Assembly (NCBI RefSeq): GCF_003665095.1
Contig: NZ_RCHV01000002.1
Span: 3,532,001-3,596,000 of the forward strand
Source: Streptomyces sp. Z26
GTDB taxonomy: Bacteria; Actinomycetota; Actinomycetes; Streptomycetales; Streptomycetaceae
Length of the DNA: 64,000 nucleotides
Direction of reading: 5' to 3'
Positions 41,395 to 49,019 of this stretch are shown here, piece by piece; the first letter of the stretch is position 1, and each line of letters begins with the position of its first letter. A program made the translations under genes and the position numbers. A model generated the notes under the pieces. The model did not search any database and was not told the DNA's origin. It saw nothing but the letters and a program-made list of their open reading frames with translations.

Positions 41395-43200
41395 TCACCG
41401 CTTCTCGGCCGCCGTCCGGTAGCTGCGCTTCTCCACGAGACGGTCGTCCCGGAAGCAGAAGCGGTACGAGAGCGCGCCGTCGTCGTCGCGGCCCATCCGG
41501 TAGAGGCAGTCGGCACCCTCCGGCCGGGGCGGCTCGTCGGCGCGCAGCTCCCGCCGTACGTCCGCGCCGGGCTCGCGGCCCAACACGGCCTCCACCTCCG
41601 CCCGTTCCATGCCCGTGCGCACCCGCTCGTAGCGGTGGTTGTTGGCACCGGTCTCGCGGATCTGCTCGCGCATCCAGAAACCGGCCGCCGCCAGGCCCAC
41701 GATCACCACCAGGAGGAGGGCACCGCAGCCGAGGAGCCCGCGCCCACGACCCGTCCGCCGGGCTGCGGCCGGTGGCGCCGTACCGCCGCGGTCGTCGACG
41801 AGGCCGCCGTCCTCCGTGCCCCCGTCCTCCGGGCCGGGGTCGTCGGGGGAGTCCGTACGGTCCCCGCCGACCGTCGGGGCCGCCGCGGCGTCCAGCGGGA
41901 TGCGGGCGGTCACCGCGAAGCCGCCACCGGACCGGGGACCGGAGGCGAGGGTGCCACCGAGCAGCCGGACGCGCTCCTGGAGCCCCACCAACCCGCTGCC
42001 CGTCCCCTGACGCACCTCGTCCGGCGGTGCCGTACCGCTGCCCTCGGCACCGCCGTTGCGGACCTCCAGCCGTACGGCCGCCCGGTCGATGCGCACCTCC
42101 ACCTCCACACCGGAGGTGTCCGGCGCGTGCTTGTGGATGTTCGTCAGCGACTCGCGCACCAACCGGTGCACGGCACGGCGCACCACGGGGGAGGGAGCGG
42201 GGGAGCCGTCCTCGGCCCAGTCCAGCCGTACGGCGAGACCCGCCCGCCCGGAGGCGTCGACCAGGGCCCGTACGTCCTCCTCCGTGCCGGTCGCGTCGCT
42301 CCCCGCGGCCCCGGCGACGACCCCCGCGGCGTCCGTACCACCGACGGCCCCGGCCGCACCGCCTTCGGCCTGTACGGCCCGTACGGCCTGGTCGTCGCGC
42401 AACACCCCGAGCAGGTCGCGGAGTTCGCCCATCGCCGTCCGCGCGGTCGACGCGATCAGCGCGGCCTCGCCGCTGAGCCGCGGCGACTCGCGGGAGGTGC
42501 TGACCTCCATCGCCCCCGAGTACAGCGAGATGAGCGTCAGCCGGTGGCCCAGCAGGTCGTGCATCTCCTGGGCGATACGGGCGCGTTCGCGGAGCCGGGC
42601 GCGGCTCTCGGCCAGCCGGCTCGCCCGCTCCAGGTGGTGGTTGCGCTCCCGCAACGTCCGCAGCAGCCGCTGCCGTTGCCCCACCAGCACCCCACCCACC
42701 GCCGGTGCCACCAGGAACAGCAGCGTCACCGCGGCGACCCACACGAACGTCGACGGTACGAGCTGACGCGACTCCCACACGCTCCGTACGGCCGTCAGCA
42801 CGAACGCCACCGCGGTGGCCGACGGGACCACGAACGAGGGTGAACGGCGCCACGGGGACGGCCCGTCGGCCGTGATCCGGCGTGCCGCGCCGTACACCAT
42901 CACCGGCGTGGCGAACGGCAGCACGGACCAGGCGCCCAGCACCGCGCATCCGTACAGCGTGACCACCGGCAGCAGCCGGCGCAGCGGCAGCACGGCCGCG
43001 ACCAGCAGCGCGCCCCCCACCGCCCCGGCCACGGAACGGAGGTCCCCCGCGGGCCCGTCAGCCGTCCACTCCAGCACCGCGACCGCGATGACCAGCGCCC
43101 CTTCGCCTGCCCAGACGCGGGCCGACGCACCTGCCGCGCGTCGGCGCCACTGCCCGAGCAGGTGGGACACGGACCGACGGGCCCGTAGGTACGGGGGCAT
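41395..43200 (-). CDS. Sensor histidine kinase with an extra C-terminal membrane/BamE-like domain
   Basis: 601 aa. Several N-terminal membrane helices (residues ~30-180) lead to a HisKA_3 dimerisation helix with phospho-His (RIAQEMHDLLGHRLTLISLY) and a HATPase domain (RESLTNIHKHAPDTSG; GTGSGLVGLQERV). Unusually the protein continues: an acidic linker, another membrane helix (LLGCGALLLVVIVGLAAAGF) and a domain beginning RYERVRTGMERAEVEAVLG, which resembles the SmpA/OmlA (BamE-like) fold. It may be an outward-facing sensor. ATG 43200 follows GGAGGAC. The first 37 codons are duplicated at 49805-49915. Confidence 0.9.
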   Translation of the reverse strand: MPPYLRARRSVSHLLGQWRRRAAGASARVWAGEGALVIAVAVLEWTADGPAGDLRSVAGAVGGALLVAAVLPLRRLLPVVTLYGCAVLGAWSVLPFATPVMVYGAARRITADGPSPWRRSPSFVVPSATAVAFVLTAVRSVWESRQLVPSTFVWVAAVTLLFLVAPAVGGVLVGQRQRLLRTLRERNHHLERASRLAESRARLRERARIAQEMHDLLGHRLTLISLYSGAMEVSTSRESPRLSGEAALIASTARTAMGELRDLLGVLRDDQAVRAVQAEGGAAGAVGGTDAAGVVAGAAGSDATGTEEDVRALVDASGRAGLAVRLDWAEDGSPAPSPVVRRAVHRLVRESLTNIHKHAPDTSGVEVEVRIDRAAVRLEVRNGGAEGSGTAPPDEVRQGTGSGLVGLQERVRLLGGTLASGPRSGGGFAVTARIPLDAAAAPTVGGDRTDSPDDPGPEDGGTEDGGLVDDRGGTAPPAAARRTGRGRGLLGCGALLLVVIVGLAAAGFWMREQIRETGANNHRYERVRTGMERAEVEAVLGREPGADVRRELRADEPPRPEGADCLYRMGRDDDGALSYRFCFRDDRLVEKRSYRTAAEKR

Positions 43201-43352
43201 GGGGGCGTCCTCCGGGGGATGGCGGAGCAGGGCGGGCGGCGCCCGGACGGGACACCGTGACGTACACGTGGGCACCGGAACCCGTTCCCCCGCCCGCGAC
43301 GACGACACCGCCGCCCCCGCCACTACCCCACAGCGGGGGCCCACCACGCAGC

Positions 43353-43384
43353 AGGGCCGGTCCCTCTCACGAGGAACCGGCCCT
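43353..43384 (-). terminator. Duplicated tRNA terminator hairpin (left copy)
   Basis: AGGGCCGGTCCCTC, loop TCAC, GAGGAACCGGCCCT: 14-bp stem with one mismatch. Same as the hairpin after the intact tRNA-Pro at 50067-50098. Here it follows only the tRNA fragment. Confidence 0.75.
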
Positions 43385-43402
43385 GAACTACTGCTTCTCT
43401 GT

Positions 43403-43447
43403 CGGGGTGGCGGGGTTTGAACCCGCGACCTCTTCGTTCCGAATGAG
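43403..43447 (-). pseudogene. 3' half of tRNA-Pro (att remnant)
   Basis: Read on the minus strand this covers the anticodon loop TTCGGAA, the 3' anticodon arm, a T arm (GCGGG TTCAAAC CCCGC) and the 3' acceptor strand CACCCCG. The 5' half is missing. Compared with the intact gene at 50117-50189, a T-stem pair has changed on both sides (compensatory), so it comes from a slightly different tRNA-Pro gene. Confidence 0.85.
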
Positions 43448-43613
43448 GGTCGGTCAAGATCGAAGGCCTTCTCCGCAGTCCTGCCGACGAGGGCGTGCCC
43501 GGCCTGCGGGCTTCCTGCACACGGAGGGCATCGGCTCCTAGCCTGCAAGTTGCATGACGGAAGCAAGTTCGCGGGGTCCGGCAAGCGAGGCTGCACCTAT
43601 ACGGGCGGGGCGG

Positions 43614-44474
43614 CTAGATCCTGGCCCTGTGCCACGGTGCGGTGGGGTCCGACAGGGTGTCGAGGATCAGCTCGCACCAGGTGACGGCAGCGTTGACCGT
43701 GAGTCGGGCGTGGCGTACTCCAAGCCCGGACGGTGCGCTCACCTGGCCGTGACCGCTGCCGAAACCCTGGTTGCGCAGTTCGGCGACTCCGACGGCGATG
43801 TTCACCGAGCCCGAAAGGATCTTCTTCACGGCCTTGCTGCCGTCTGGTCCGTCAGGCGCCGAGCCGGCGTCAAGCCTCAACACTTTCTGGACAGTGCTGA
43901 TCAGAGCGGGAAGGGCGGCGTTCTTGTCGACCTCGATACCGAGTTCGTTGAGAGCCGTCTTTGCGGTCGCCTCGATGAGCTGCTTGGCTGCGCCAATGGC
44001 ACCGTGGGGATCTGTGGTGAGGTCTCTACGGATACGCTCCAACTCGATCGTGATGCCTGAGGCGTCGCCCAGGCCACTCAAATCACGGACCAGCACCGGC
44101 GGGTTGGACCAAGAGATTCTGCCCTCCTGATCGAGAGCGAAGCCGTCCCGTGCCAGGCGCACCTTGATGTCGTCCAACCACTTGGGTGTGCCCTGATCGC
44201 CGGGGTCGCGGTACGCGCGAACGAAGTCCTCGAAAACCAGGAGCGCACGCCGCACCTGGTTAGAGTCTGACCAGTCGACACCTTCCGCGTAGAGCATGAA
44301 CTCGGTTCGACGCTGGCCCGAGTCCTGATACTTCAGCTCGTCAGGGGGGATGGGAGCGAACCCGTGGTCCTCCCACAGCTCGGCCACGATGCGGATGGTC
44401 AGGTCTGTGGCCAGAGAACGAAAGGCGTTACGGGTCGCCGGGCTCACCAGATCCCGCCGCGCGGTGACGGTCAT
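43614..44474 (-). CDS. Abortive-infection C-terminal (Abi_C) domain protein
   Basis: 286 aa. Residues ~155-275 match the Abi_C pattern: an Ala/Leu-rich helix (AAKQLIEATAKTALNELG), KAVKKILSGSVNIAVGVAEL, the RN...GSGHG signature (Arg234-Asn235, GSGHG 239-243) and RHARLTVNAAVTWCELIL. The N-terminal 150 residues are unlike anything I recognise. Family members are candidate anti-phage proteins; that role is inferred from domain name and island location. No ribosome site is visible; TATCTT stands 6 bases before ATG 44474, consistent with a leaderless transcript. Confidence 0.8.
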   Translation of the reverse strand: MTVTARRDLVSPATRNAFRSLATDLTIRIVAELWEDHGFAPIPPDELKYQDSGQRRTEFMLYAEGVDWSDSNQVRRALLVFEDFVRAYRDPGDQGTPKWLDDIKVRLARDGFALDQEGRISWSNPPVLVRDLSGLGDASGITIELERIRRDLTTDPHGAIGAAKQLIEATAKTALNELGIEVDKNAALPALISTVQKVLRLDAGSAPDGPDGSKAVKKILSGSVNIAVGVAELRNQGFGSGHGQVSAPSGLGVRHARLTVNAAVTWCELILDTLSDPTAPWHRARI

Positions 44475-44560
44475 AGTCTGAAGATAAGAGCAGGCGCTGG
44501 CCCTCGTTTCGGTCTTTTCGCAGTGGGACGTTTATCGCTGACGAACGTCGCCCCCTGGGC

Positions 44561-45370
44561 CTATGCCTCTCTGAGGAGTGCGAGCCTGAACGCAGCGGCC
44601 CGCTTGGCCATCCTCTGCTTCCAGGGCGTTGGGTCCTCCTCGGCGATCTCCTGCCACAGCGCGGCAGATGCGGAACCGAATGCCGTCAGCGCCTCCGGAT
44701 CGGTGTTCCGCCACGACGGGAAGCGGCCTGCGAACACGATCGCGTCCTCCGCCGGGTGGCCGGCGTCCATGAGCCTCAGTGCCAAGGTGCCTGGATCGAT
44801 CCACGCCGCACCGCGCGTTGGCCACGCCCAGTCGATGAGGCGGGCACGCCCGTCGGCGATCAGGACGTTGTGCGGTGCGAAATCGGTGTGCAGCAAGGTG
44901 TTGCCGTTGAAGTGCTGGAGCTTTCCGGACGGAGCGTAGTCCGCCCAGCGGTCCACCGCGTCCTTGATCTCGATGTCGGCCGGAGCGGTGATCCGTTGCA
45001 GTTCGGTGAGCGCGGCTTCTACGAGCACCAAGTCGGCGGAGCCGGGGCTGTAGTCGGCGTGGCGACCGCTGAGGGCCTCGCATCCGAGAAGGCTCCATCC
45101 ACCGACTTCCAGGTGCCAGTACAGGCGGGGACAGGACGTGGGCAGGTGGGGGGCGATCTCCGCCTCACGGCGCTGTGCTGCGACCTGCGCATGATCACTC
45201 GCGATGCCCTTCACGAAAACGCTACCGCTCTCGGTCTCCAGGACAGAGGCGACACCGGAGTTCATGCCGCCGGTCATGGTCACCGCCTGATGCACGGCGC
45301 CGGTCTTGTCGGTGACAGCCTGGCGGACGTCGGCGGGGAGCTGATCGAAGGGAATGCGAGACATGGACAC
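44561..45370 (-). CDS. Aminoglycoside phosphotransferase (APH)-like kinase
   Basis: 269 aa protein-kinase-like fold. The catalytic loop LLHTDFAPHNVLI (H-x-D-x4-N) is near residue 161-173 and the metal-binding Asp is in RARLIDWAWPTRG. The N-lobe has GGMNSGVASVLET and VFVKGIASDH with the Lys. Family members phosphorylate antibiotics, sugars, choline or other small molecules; the substrate is unknown. GTG 45370 sits about 7 bases after GAGGAA and ATG 45364 is also possible. A strong hairpin separates it from the upstream peptide gene. Confidence 0.88.
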   Translation of the reverse strand: MSMSRIPFDQLPADVRQAVTDKTGAVHQAVTMTGGMNSGVASVLETESGSVFVKGIASDHAQVAAQRREAEIAPHLPTSCPRLYWHLEVGGWSLLGCEALSGRHADYSPGSADLVLVEAALTELQRITAPADIEIKDAVDRWADYAPSGKLQHFNGNTLLHTDFAPHNVLIADGRARLIDWAWPTRGAAWIDPGTLALRLMDAGHPAEDAIVFAGRFPSWRNTDPEALTAFGSASAALWQEIAEEDPTPWKQRMAKRAAAFRLALLREA

Positions 45371-45401
45371 GCGCGGTTCCTCATGGGGCTCGGAGACAGG
45401 G

Positions 45402-45440
45402 GAGTGCCGCCCCAGTCAGGGTATGACCGGGGCGGCACTC
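45402..45440. terminator. Terminator hairpin after the peptide gene
   Basis: GAGTGCCGCCCC (45402-45413), 15-base loop, GGGGCGGCACTC (45429-45440): perfect 12-bp stem. It lies between the 70-aa peptide gene (stop at 45485) and the APH-like gene, so it probably ends or attenuates the radical-SAM operon. Confidence 0.75.
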
Positions 45441-45484
45441 ATGGGGTGCGTACGCGAGCGGTGCGCCGCCCGCCTGCGGTGTAT

Positions 45485-45697
45485 CTAGTACGGCTGGTCG
45501 TCGCCGGCAGAGCAGCTGCACTCGGCGCCTTCGGCGGCCTCGTCCAGGTCGGCGATGATCTGGACCTCGTCGTCGCGGATGGCCGTGGCCAGCAGTGGCA
45601 CGGGCAGCGAGCCGGATGCTCCGTCGGTGGGGCGCCGGCCGATGGTGAGCAGCAGCGGTTCGCGCGGCGGGGTGAGGGTTGTGGTGGGAGGGGTCAT
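45485..45697 (-). CDS. Candidate RiPP precursor peptide, 70 aa, C-terminal Cys-x-Cys
   Basis: ATG 45697 overlaps the stop of the radical SAM gene (ATGA) and has a GGAGG site inside that gene. The peptide has a Pro/Thr-rich N-terminus (MTPPTTTLTPPREP), a leader-like middle (IRDDEVQIIADLDEAAEG) and a small polar C-terminus, ECSCSAGDDQPY, with Cys60 and Cys62. Size, coupling to a radical SAM/SPASM enzyme and a short Cys-containing tail are the usual marks of a ribosomally made, modified peptide. It does not end in FxSxx or another pattern I can name. Confidence 0.75.
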   Translation of the reverse strand: MTPPTTTLTPPREPLLLTIGRRPTDGASGSLPVPLLATAIRDDEVQIIADLDEAAEGAECSCSAGDDQPY

Positions 45698-46854
45698 GAT
45701 CCGTAACCTCCGTGTTGGCAGTAGAGCTCTCGTCGGTCCCCCGCATCCTGGTAGAGCTTGGCCAGCGGCCGGCAGGTACGGCAGGTGCCGACCTTCGTGC
45801 AGCCGGAGCATCCACCGGTGCGGAGCTGTAGGGACTCGGCGATGGCGCCGAGCCGGGGAAGAGCGGCGACACCCTCGGTCACGAGGTTCACGCTAGGGTC
45901 GCGGCCGACCTTGCAGACGGACGCGATGCCGTGCGGGTTGACGTGGAAGAACGTCCGGCCCGCGTTGCATCCGGTGAAGATGCTCCGGGCCTTGATGTGA
46001 TCCTCGGCCTGCGTCGCCAGCGGGTTAGCCTCGCCGTCGATCGTCGGCGACATGTTGGTGAACACCTGGTGGGGGAAGCCGTAGCGCTCGCACAGGGCGA
46101 CCATGGCGTCGAGTTCGTGTGCGTTGTCTTCGGACACGATCACGTTGAGCCGGACCGGTAGCTGGTCCTGGTGGGCGGCGTCGAGGCCCTGGATGAACCG
46201 GCCGAACGCACCGCGGTTGCGGGTGACCTTGTCGTACGTGCCCGCGCTCGCGCCGTAGACGCTGAGCGTGAGCCGGTACGGGCGGCGGCGGGCGAACAGG
46301 TCATGGATCGGCCTCTTCCGGAGGGACGACCCGTTCGAGGAGACCTGGACCATCATCCCGAGTTGGTGGGCGTACTCGTAGGCCGCGCCGAACTCGCGGT
46401 CGATCAGCGCCTCGCCGCCCGTGATCTGCAGCCAGAGCACCCCGGCGTCCCGCATCGTCTCCAAGAGCTGCTGCTTGCCCGTCCAGTCCAAGCCCTCGAA
46501 GCGCTTCTCGCCGAGGTAGCAGAACTCGCAGTCGTAGTCGCAGCCGAGGTTGATCTCCCAGGACGCCTTCGCGTATCCGTACGGAGACCGCTCGCGGACG
46601 AGGAGGACATCGCCGACCGGCCCGTACGGCAGCTCAGTGCCCCACGCCTGCCGCGCGGCATCAACAAGCCAGGCTGGCGCGGGGCCTCCGACGCGGCTCG
46701 CGGCGCGCAGTTCCTCATAGCGGGTCCCAGGAATGCGCACACCGACCGCTCGGCCTGGCTGAAGAAGAAGGTGCTGGGCGAGGAACGGGCTGGCGATGAG
46801 ACGCGTGCTTGACGCGGCAGACGCCACCCGATCCGGTGTGCCGGTTACGGTCAT
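45694..46854 (-). CDS. Radical SAM/SPASM peptide-modifying enzyme
   Basis: 386 aa. The [4Fe-4S] SAM motif is CDYDCEFC (Cys105, 109, 112), followed by the GGE-like ITGGEALIDREF. The C-terminus is a SPASM domain: CNAGRTFFHVNPHGIASVCK, then GGCSGCTKVGTCRTC with enough cysteines for auxiliary clusters. Such enzymes install thioether, C-C or related crosslinks in peptides. The first ~95 residues precede the barrel and may bind the peptide leader. ATG 46854 overlaps the HATPase gene stop, and its own stop overlaps the peptide gene start. Confidence 0.92.
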   Translation of the reverse strand: MTVTGTPDRVASAASSTRLIASPFLAQHLLLQPGRAVGVRIPGTRYEELRAASRVGGPAPAWLVDAARQAWGTELPYGPVGDVLLVRERSPYGYAKASWEINLGCDYDCEFCYLGEKRFEGLDWTGKQQLLETMRDAGVLWLQITGGEALIDREFGAAYEYAHQLGMMVQVSSNGSSLRKRPIHDLFARRRPYRLTLSVYGASAGTYDKVTRNRGAFGRFIQGLDAAHQDQLPVRLNVIVSEDNAHELDAMVALCERYGFPHQVFTNMSPTIDGEANPLATQAEDHIKARSIFTGCNAGRTFFHVNPHGIASVCKVGRDPSVNLVTEGVAALPRLGAIAESLQLRTGGCSGCTKVGTCRTCRPLAKLYQDAGDRRELYCQHGGYGS

Positions 46855-47315
46855 CGGACCTCCAGAGGGCAGTCGTCGCGGTTTGGGACGGGAGGGCTGA
46901 TCGACTGTGCGGCGTCGCCCACGGTCTTGAAGCGGGACCAGATGATCTTCCCGAGCGGGGTGCGGTCCCTCACTCCCCACTCGTCGGACAGCGCGGCCAC
47001 CAACGTCAGGCCCCTCCCGGAGACGTCTGTGGCGGCCGGCTCGCGTACGACGGGCTGCTGGCGACGACTGTCGTGCACTTCCAGGCGTACGCAGTTGTCG
47101 TCGATGTCGAGCCGGACGAGGAAGCCGTGCCCGGGGGCGGTGCCGTGGAGAACGGCGTTCGTGGCGAGTTCGGAGACGCACAGGCGGATGTCCTCGGTGC
47201 GGCTCGTCAGACCCCAGCCGTCCAGCGCTCTGGTGGCGAACTCCCGTGCTTTGCGTACGGACTGGCGGCGGGCCTCGAAGAACTGCTGAAGCGACTCGGG
47301 CATGGGGTGCCTCAT
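46851..47315 (-). CDS. HATPase domain protein (anti-sigma/RsbW-like)
   Basis: 154 aa. A lone GHKL ATPase domain: N-box LCVSELATNAVLHG near residue 45-58 and G-box DVSGRGLTLVAAL near 97-109. It resembles the many Streptomyces ATP-binding proteins of the RsbW or conservon-associated type, which act on sigma factors or small GTPase systems. No partner sigma factor is nearby. It overlaps both neighbours by 4 bp (start with the resolvase-like gene, stop with the radical SAM gene), so it is an integral member of this operon. Confidence 0.9.
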   Translation of the reverse strand: MRHPMPESLQQFFEARRQSVRKAREFATRALDGWGLTSRTEDIRLCVSELATNAVLHGTAPGHGFLVRLDIDDNCVRLEVHDSRRQQPVVREPAATDVSGRGLTLVAALSDEWGVRDRTPLGKIIWSRFKTVGDAAQSISPPVPNRDDCPLEVR

Positions 47316-47740
47316 GACTCCGTGCTCAGGAGGAGGAGTGGCGCGGGGAAGCGGCGGTGGGCGGTCCGCTGGCGAGGAACGTGGCCAGGCCCGATGCGGG
47401 GGCGGCGGGCCAGCAGCAGGCGGGCGCCGGCGGCCCCGATAAGGCGGGTGCGTTCGGCGGCGAGGTGCTTCGGCCCCAGGTGAGACAGGGCGGGGGCGAT
47501 GACGCCGTAGACGTCAGGAAGGGTTAGCGCGTCCAGCAGGCCGGTGAACGCGGGGGAGCTCGGTTCGGTCGTCGCGAGCCTGTCCTTGAAGACGCCGGAG
47601 AGCTGCAGCTCATGGATCCGGCAGTACTCCGTCAGTGCCGCCTGTAACGCCGTTTGACGGGCTGCGGAGACTCCGGCCAGCCGCAGGAAGCCGTAGACGA
47701 CGGGCCCGTTGACAGGGCGGTGCTCGGTAAGGAGTTCCAT
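47312..47740 (-). CDS. Small resolvase-like protein lacking an evident catalytic serine
   Basis: 142 aa. VVYGFLRLAGVSAARQTALQ followed by CRIHELQLSGVFKDRL resembles the N-terminal strand-helix-strand of serine recombinases (Y-x-R-x-S ... E-x-x-D), but the serine position carries Ala-Gly. The DNA-binding half is absent, so catalysis is unlikely and a regulatory role is possible. The arginine/leucine tail is irregular. Codon 32 is TTA (plus-strand bases 47645-47647), a possible bldA control point for the operon it heads. ATG 47740 is assumed; no clear ribosome site. It overlaps the HATPase start. Confidence 0.65.
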   Translation of the reverse strand: MELLTEHRPVNGPVVYGFLRLAGVSAARQTALQAALTEYCRIHELQLSGVFKDRLATTEPSSPAFTGLLDALTLPDVYGVIAPALSHLGPKHLAAERTRLIGAAGARLLLARRPRIGPGHVPRQRTAHRRFPAPLLLLSTES

Positions 47741-47894
47741 GCTGGTGACCGTCCAAGGGACTCGGCGAGAAGAGACCCTTTGAGCGTCGCCGTACCTCAA
47801 TGCGCAGGGAATCACCGGCTGTTCCACTTGCGCTCTACTTCCGCCCCACCGGCCGCACGCTTCTGCTTCCATGGCTGGTGGAAGGGAGCGACGC

Positions 47895-49019
47895 GTGGCG
47901 ACCGTGCACCACTGGACCGGCCTGGAAGCCAGAGCCCTACGGCTCGCCCTCCGCCTGAGCGTGCGTGCTTTCGCCGAGCGCCTCGGTCTCGCCGTCGCGA
48001 CCATCTCGAAGTGGGAAAAGCTCCGGTCCGCGACCGAAACCCGCCCCGACACGCAGGCCATTCTCGACACCGCGCTCGGTCGCGCCGATGCCTCCGTGCA
48101 CCTGCGCTTCGAAACGCTCCTGTCGGAGATGGCCGGCCCCGGGCGGGTGGCAGCCGGACGCCGGGTGACGGCTGCCGGGCCCAGAGCCTGGGAGTACGAG
48201 TCGTGGACCGACGACCTGGACCGTGCCGTCGTCGCCTTGTCCCGGCAGAACTTCACCTTCGCCGACAGCCTGCTGGGCCGATGGCTCAACCGTTTCACGG
48301 CCGCCGAACTCGACGACAAGGGCCTGTACCTCTACGCCCGATCCACCGCGTTACTCGGAGACCTCAAGCGCGATCAGGGCGCGGTGCTCGGACCACTGTC
48401 CGCACGCCACTCCTACGCGGGCGCGCGCTCGATCTTCACCCAGCTCGACATTCCCCGCCGTGTCGCCCAGCTCGATCTGTCCCTCGCGGTTGTCGCGGAG
48501 ATGTCCGGTGACCTGGAGACGTCGGCCCGTACGTACGAGACGCTCGCCGTCGACGACCGGCTCTCTCGCCGTGACCGGGCCAGGGCCCGCTTGTGGGTGG
48601 GCACCGCACTCAGCAAGGACGGCAACCACGACTACGCGACCCGCGTGATGCAGGCCGCGACCCGTGAATTCGAGGACCTCACCGAACCCGACGACTGGTC
48701 GGTGGCCCATCAGAAGCTCGCCCTGGCCCGCCGGGGCGTCGGAGACCTCACTCAAGCCCTGCACTTCATCGACATCGCCCGAAGCAGCGGGAGCAGCGAC
48801 TCACCGATGCAACGCGTGCGACTGGATACCGCTCACGGCCACATCCTGCTGTCCGACGCGGCGACCCGCGATGATGGGCTACGCGCTCTCGGCCAGGCCA
48901 CTCGGACGGCCGCGCAGTACGGCCTCGTGCACCAACTGAGCAGTATCGAGAGCGTCAAGGCCAGCAGTGAAGGGCCGCCCGGGGCCCCGCCGACGGTGAT
49001 CAGGGAGACGAACGCATGA
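47895..49019 (+). CDS. XRE family regulator with TPR-like domain
   Basis: 374 aa. HTH at residues 10-65 (ARALRLALRLSVRAFAERLG, LAVATISKWEKLRSATETRP), then a helical TPR-like region (ARSIFTQLDIPRRVAQLDLS, AVDDRLSRRDRARARLWVGT). GTG 47895 follows GGGAG; ATG 47871 is also in frame. Codon 153 is TTA (48351-48353). It is divergent from the radical-SAM operon and overlaps the YdcF start by 4 bp, so it is the obvious candidate regulator of the locus. Confidence 0.87.
   Translation: MATVHHWTGLEARALRLALRLSVRAFAERLGLAVATISKWEKLRSATETRPDTQAILDTALGRADASVHLRFETLLSEMAGPGRVAAGRRVTAAGPRAWEYESWTDDLDRAVVALSRQNFTFADSLLGRWLNRFTAAELDDKGLYLYARSTALLGDLKRDQGAVLGPLSARHSYAGARSIFTQLDIPRRVAQLDLSLAVVAEMSGDLETSARTYETLAVDDRLSRRDRARARLWVGTALSKDGNHDYATRVMQAATREFEDLTEPDDWSVAHQKLALARRGVGDLTQALHFIDIARSSGSSDSPMQRVRLDTAHGHILLSDAATRDDGLRALGQATRTAAQYGLVHQLSSIESVKASSEGPPGAPPTVIRETNA

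Larger units (their letters stand above)
43090..43447. repeat. Left ~357-bp flanking repeat of the tRNA-Pro island (att-like)
   Basis: Nearly identical to 49805-50161, with about nine differences including one single-base indel. It contains the start of the histidine kinase gene, the intergenic region, the tRNA terminator and the 3' half of a tRNA-Pro. Similarity ends within the anticodon loop. Confidence 0.9.

Noticed and set aside
43403..43447. A second functional tRNA-Pro gene
   Set aside because: Only the 3' half from the anticodon loop is present; acceptor 5' strand and D arm are missing.
43448..43613. Residual integrase gene beside the left repeat
   Set aside because: No frame in this 166-bp stretch shows the conserved Arg/His/Tyr context of an integrase; nothing can be supported here.
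45485..45697. Assignment of the peptide to the FxsA/FxSxx-COOH family
   Set aside because: The C-terminus is DDQPY and lacks the FxSxx ending; the operon also lacks the accompanying Fxs genes.
47312..47740. Integrase of the island
   Set aside because: It resembles only part of a serine-recombinase N-domain, lacks the serine and the DNA-binding half, and a tRNA anticodon-loop site points to a tyrosine recombinase instead.
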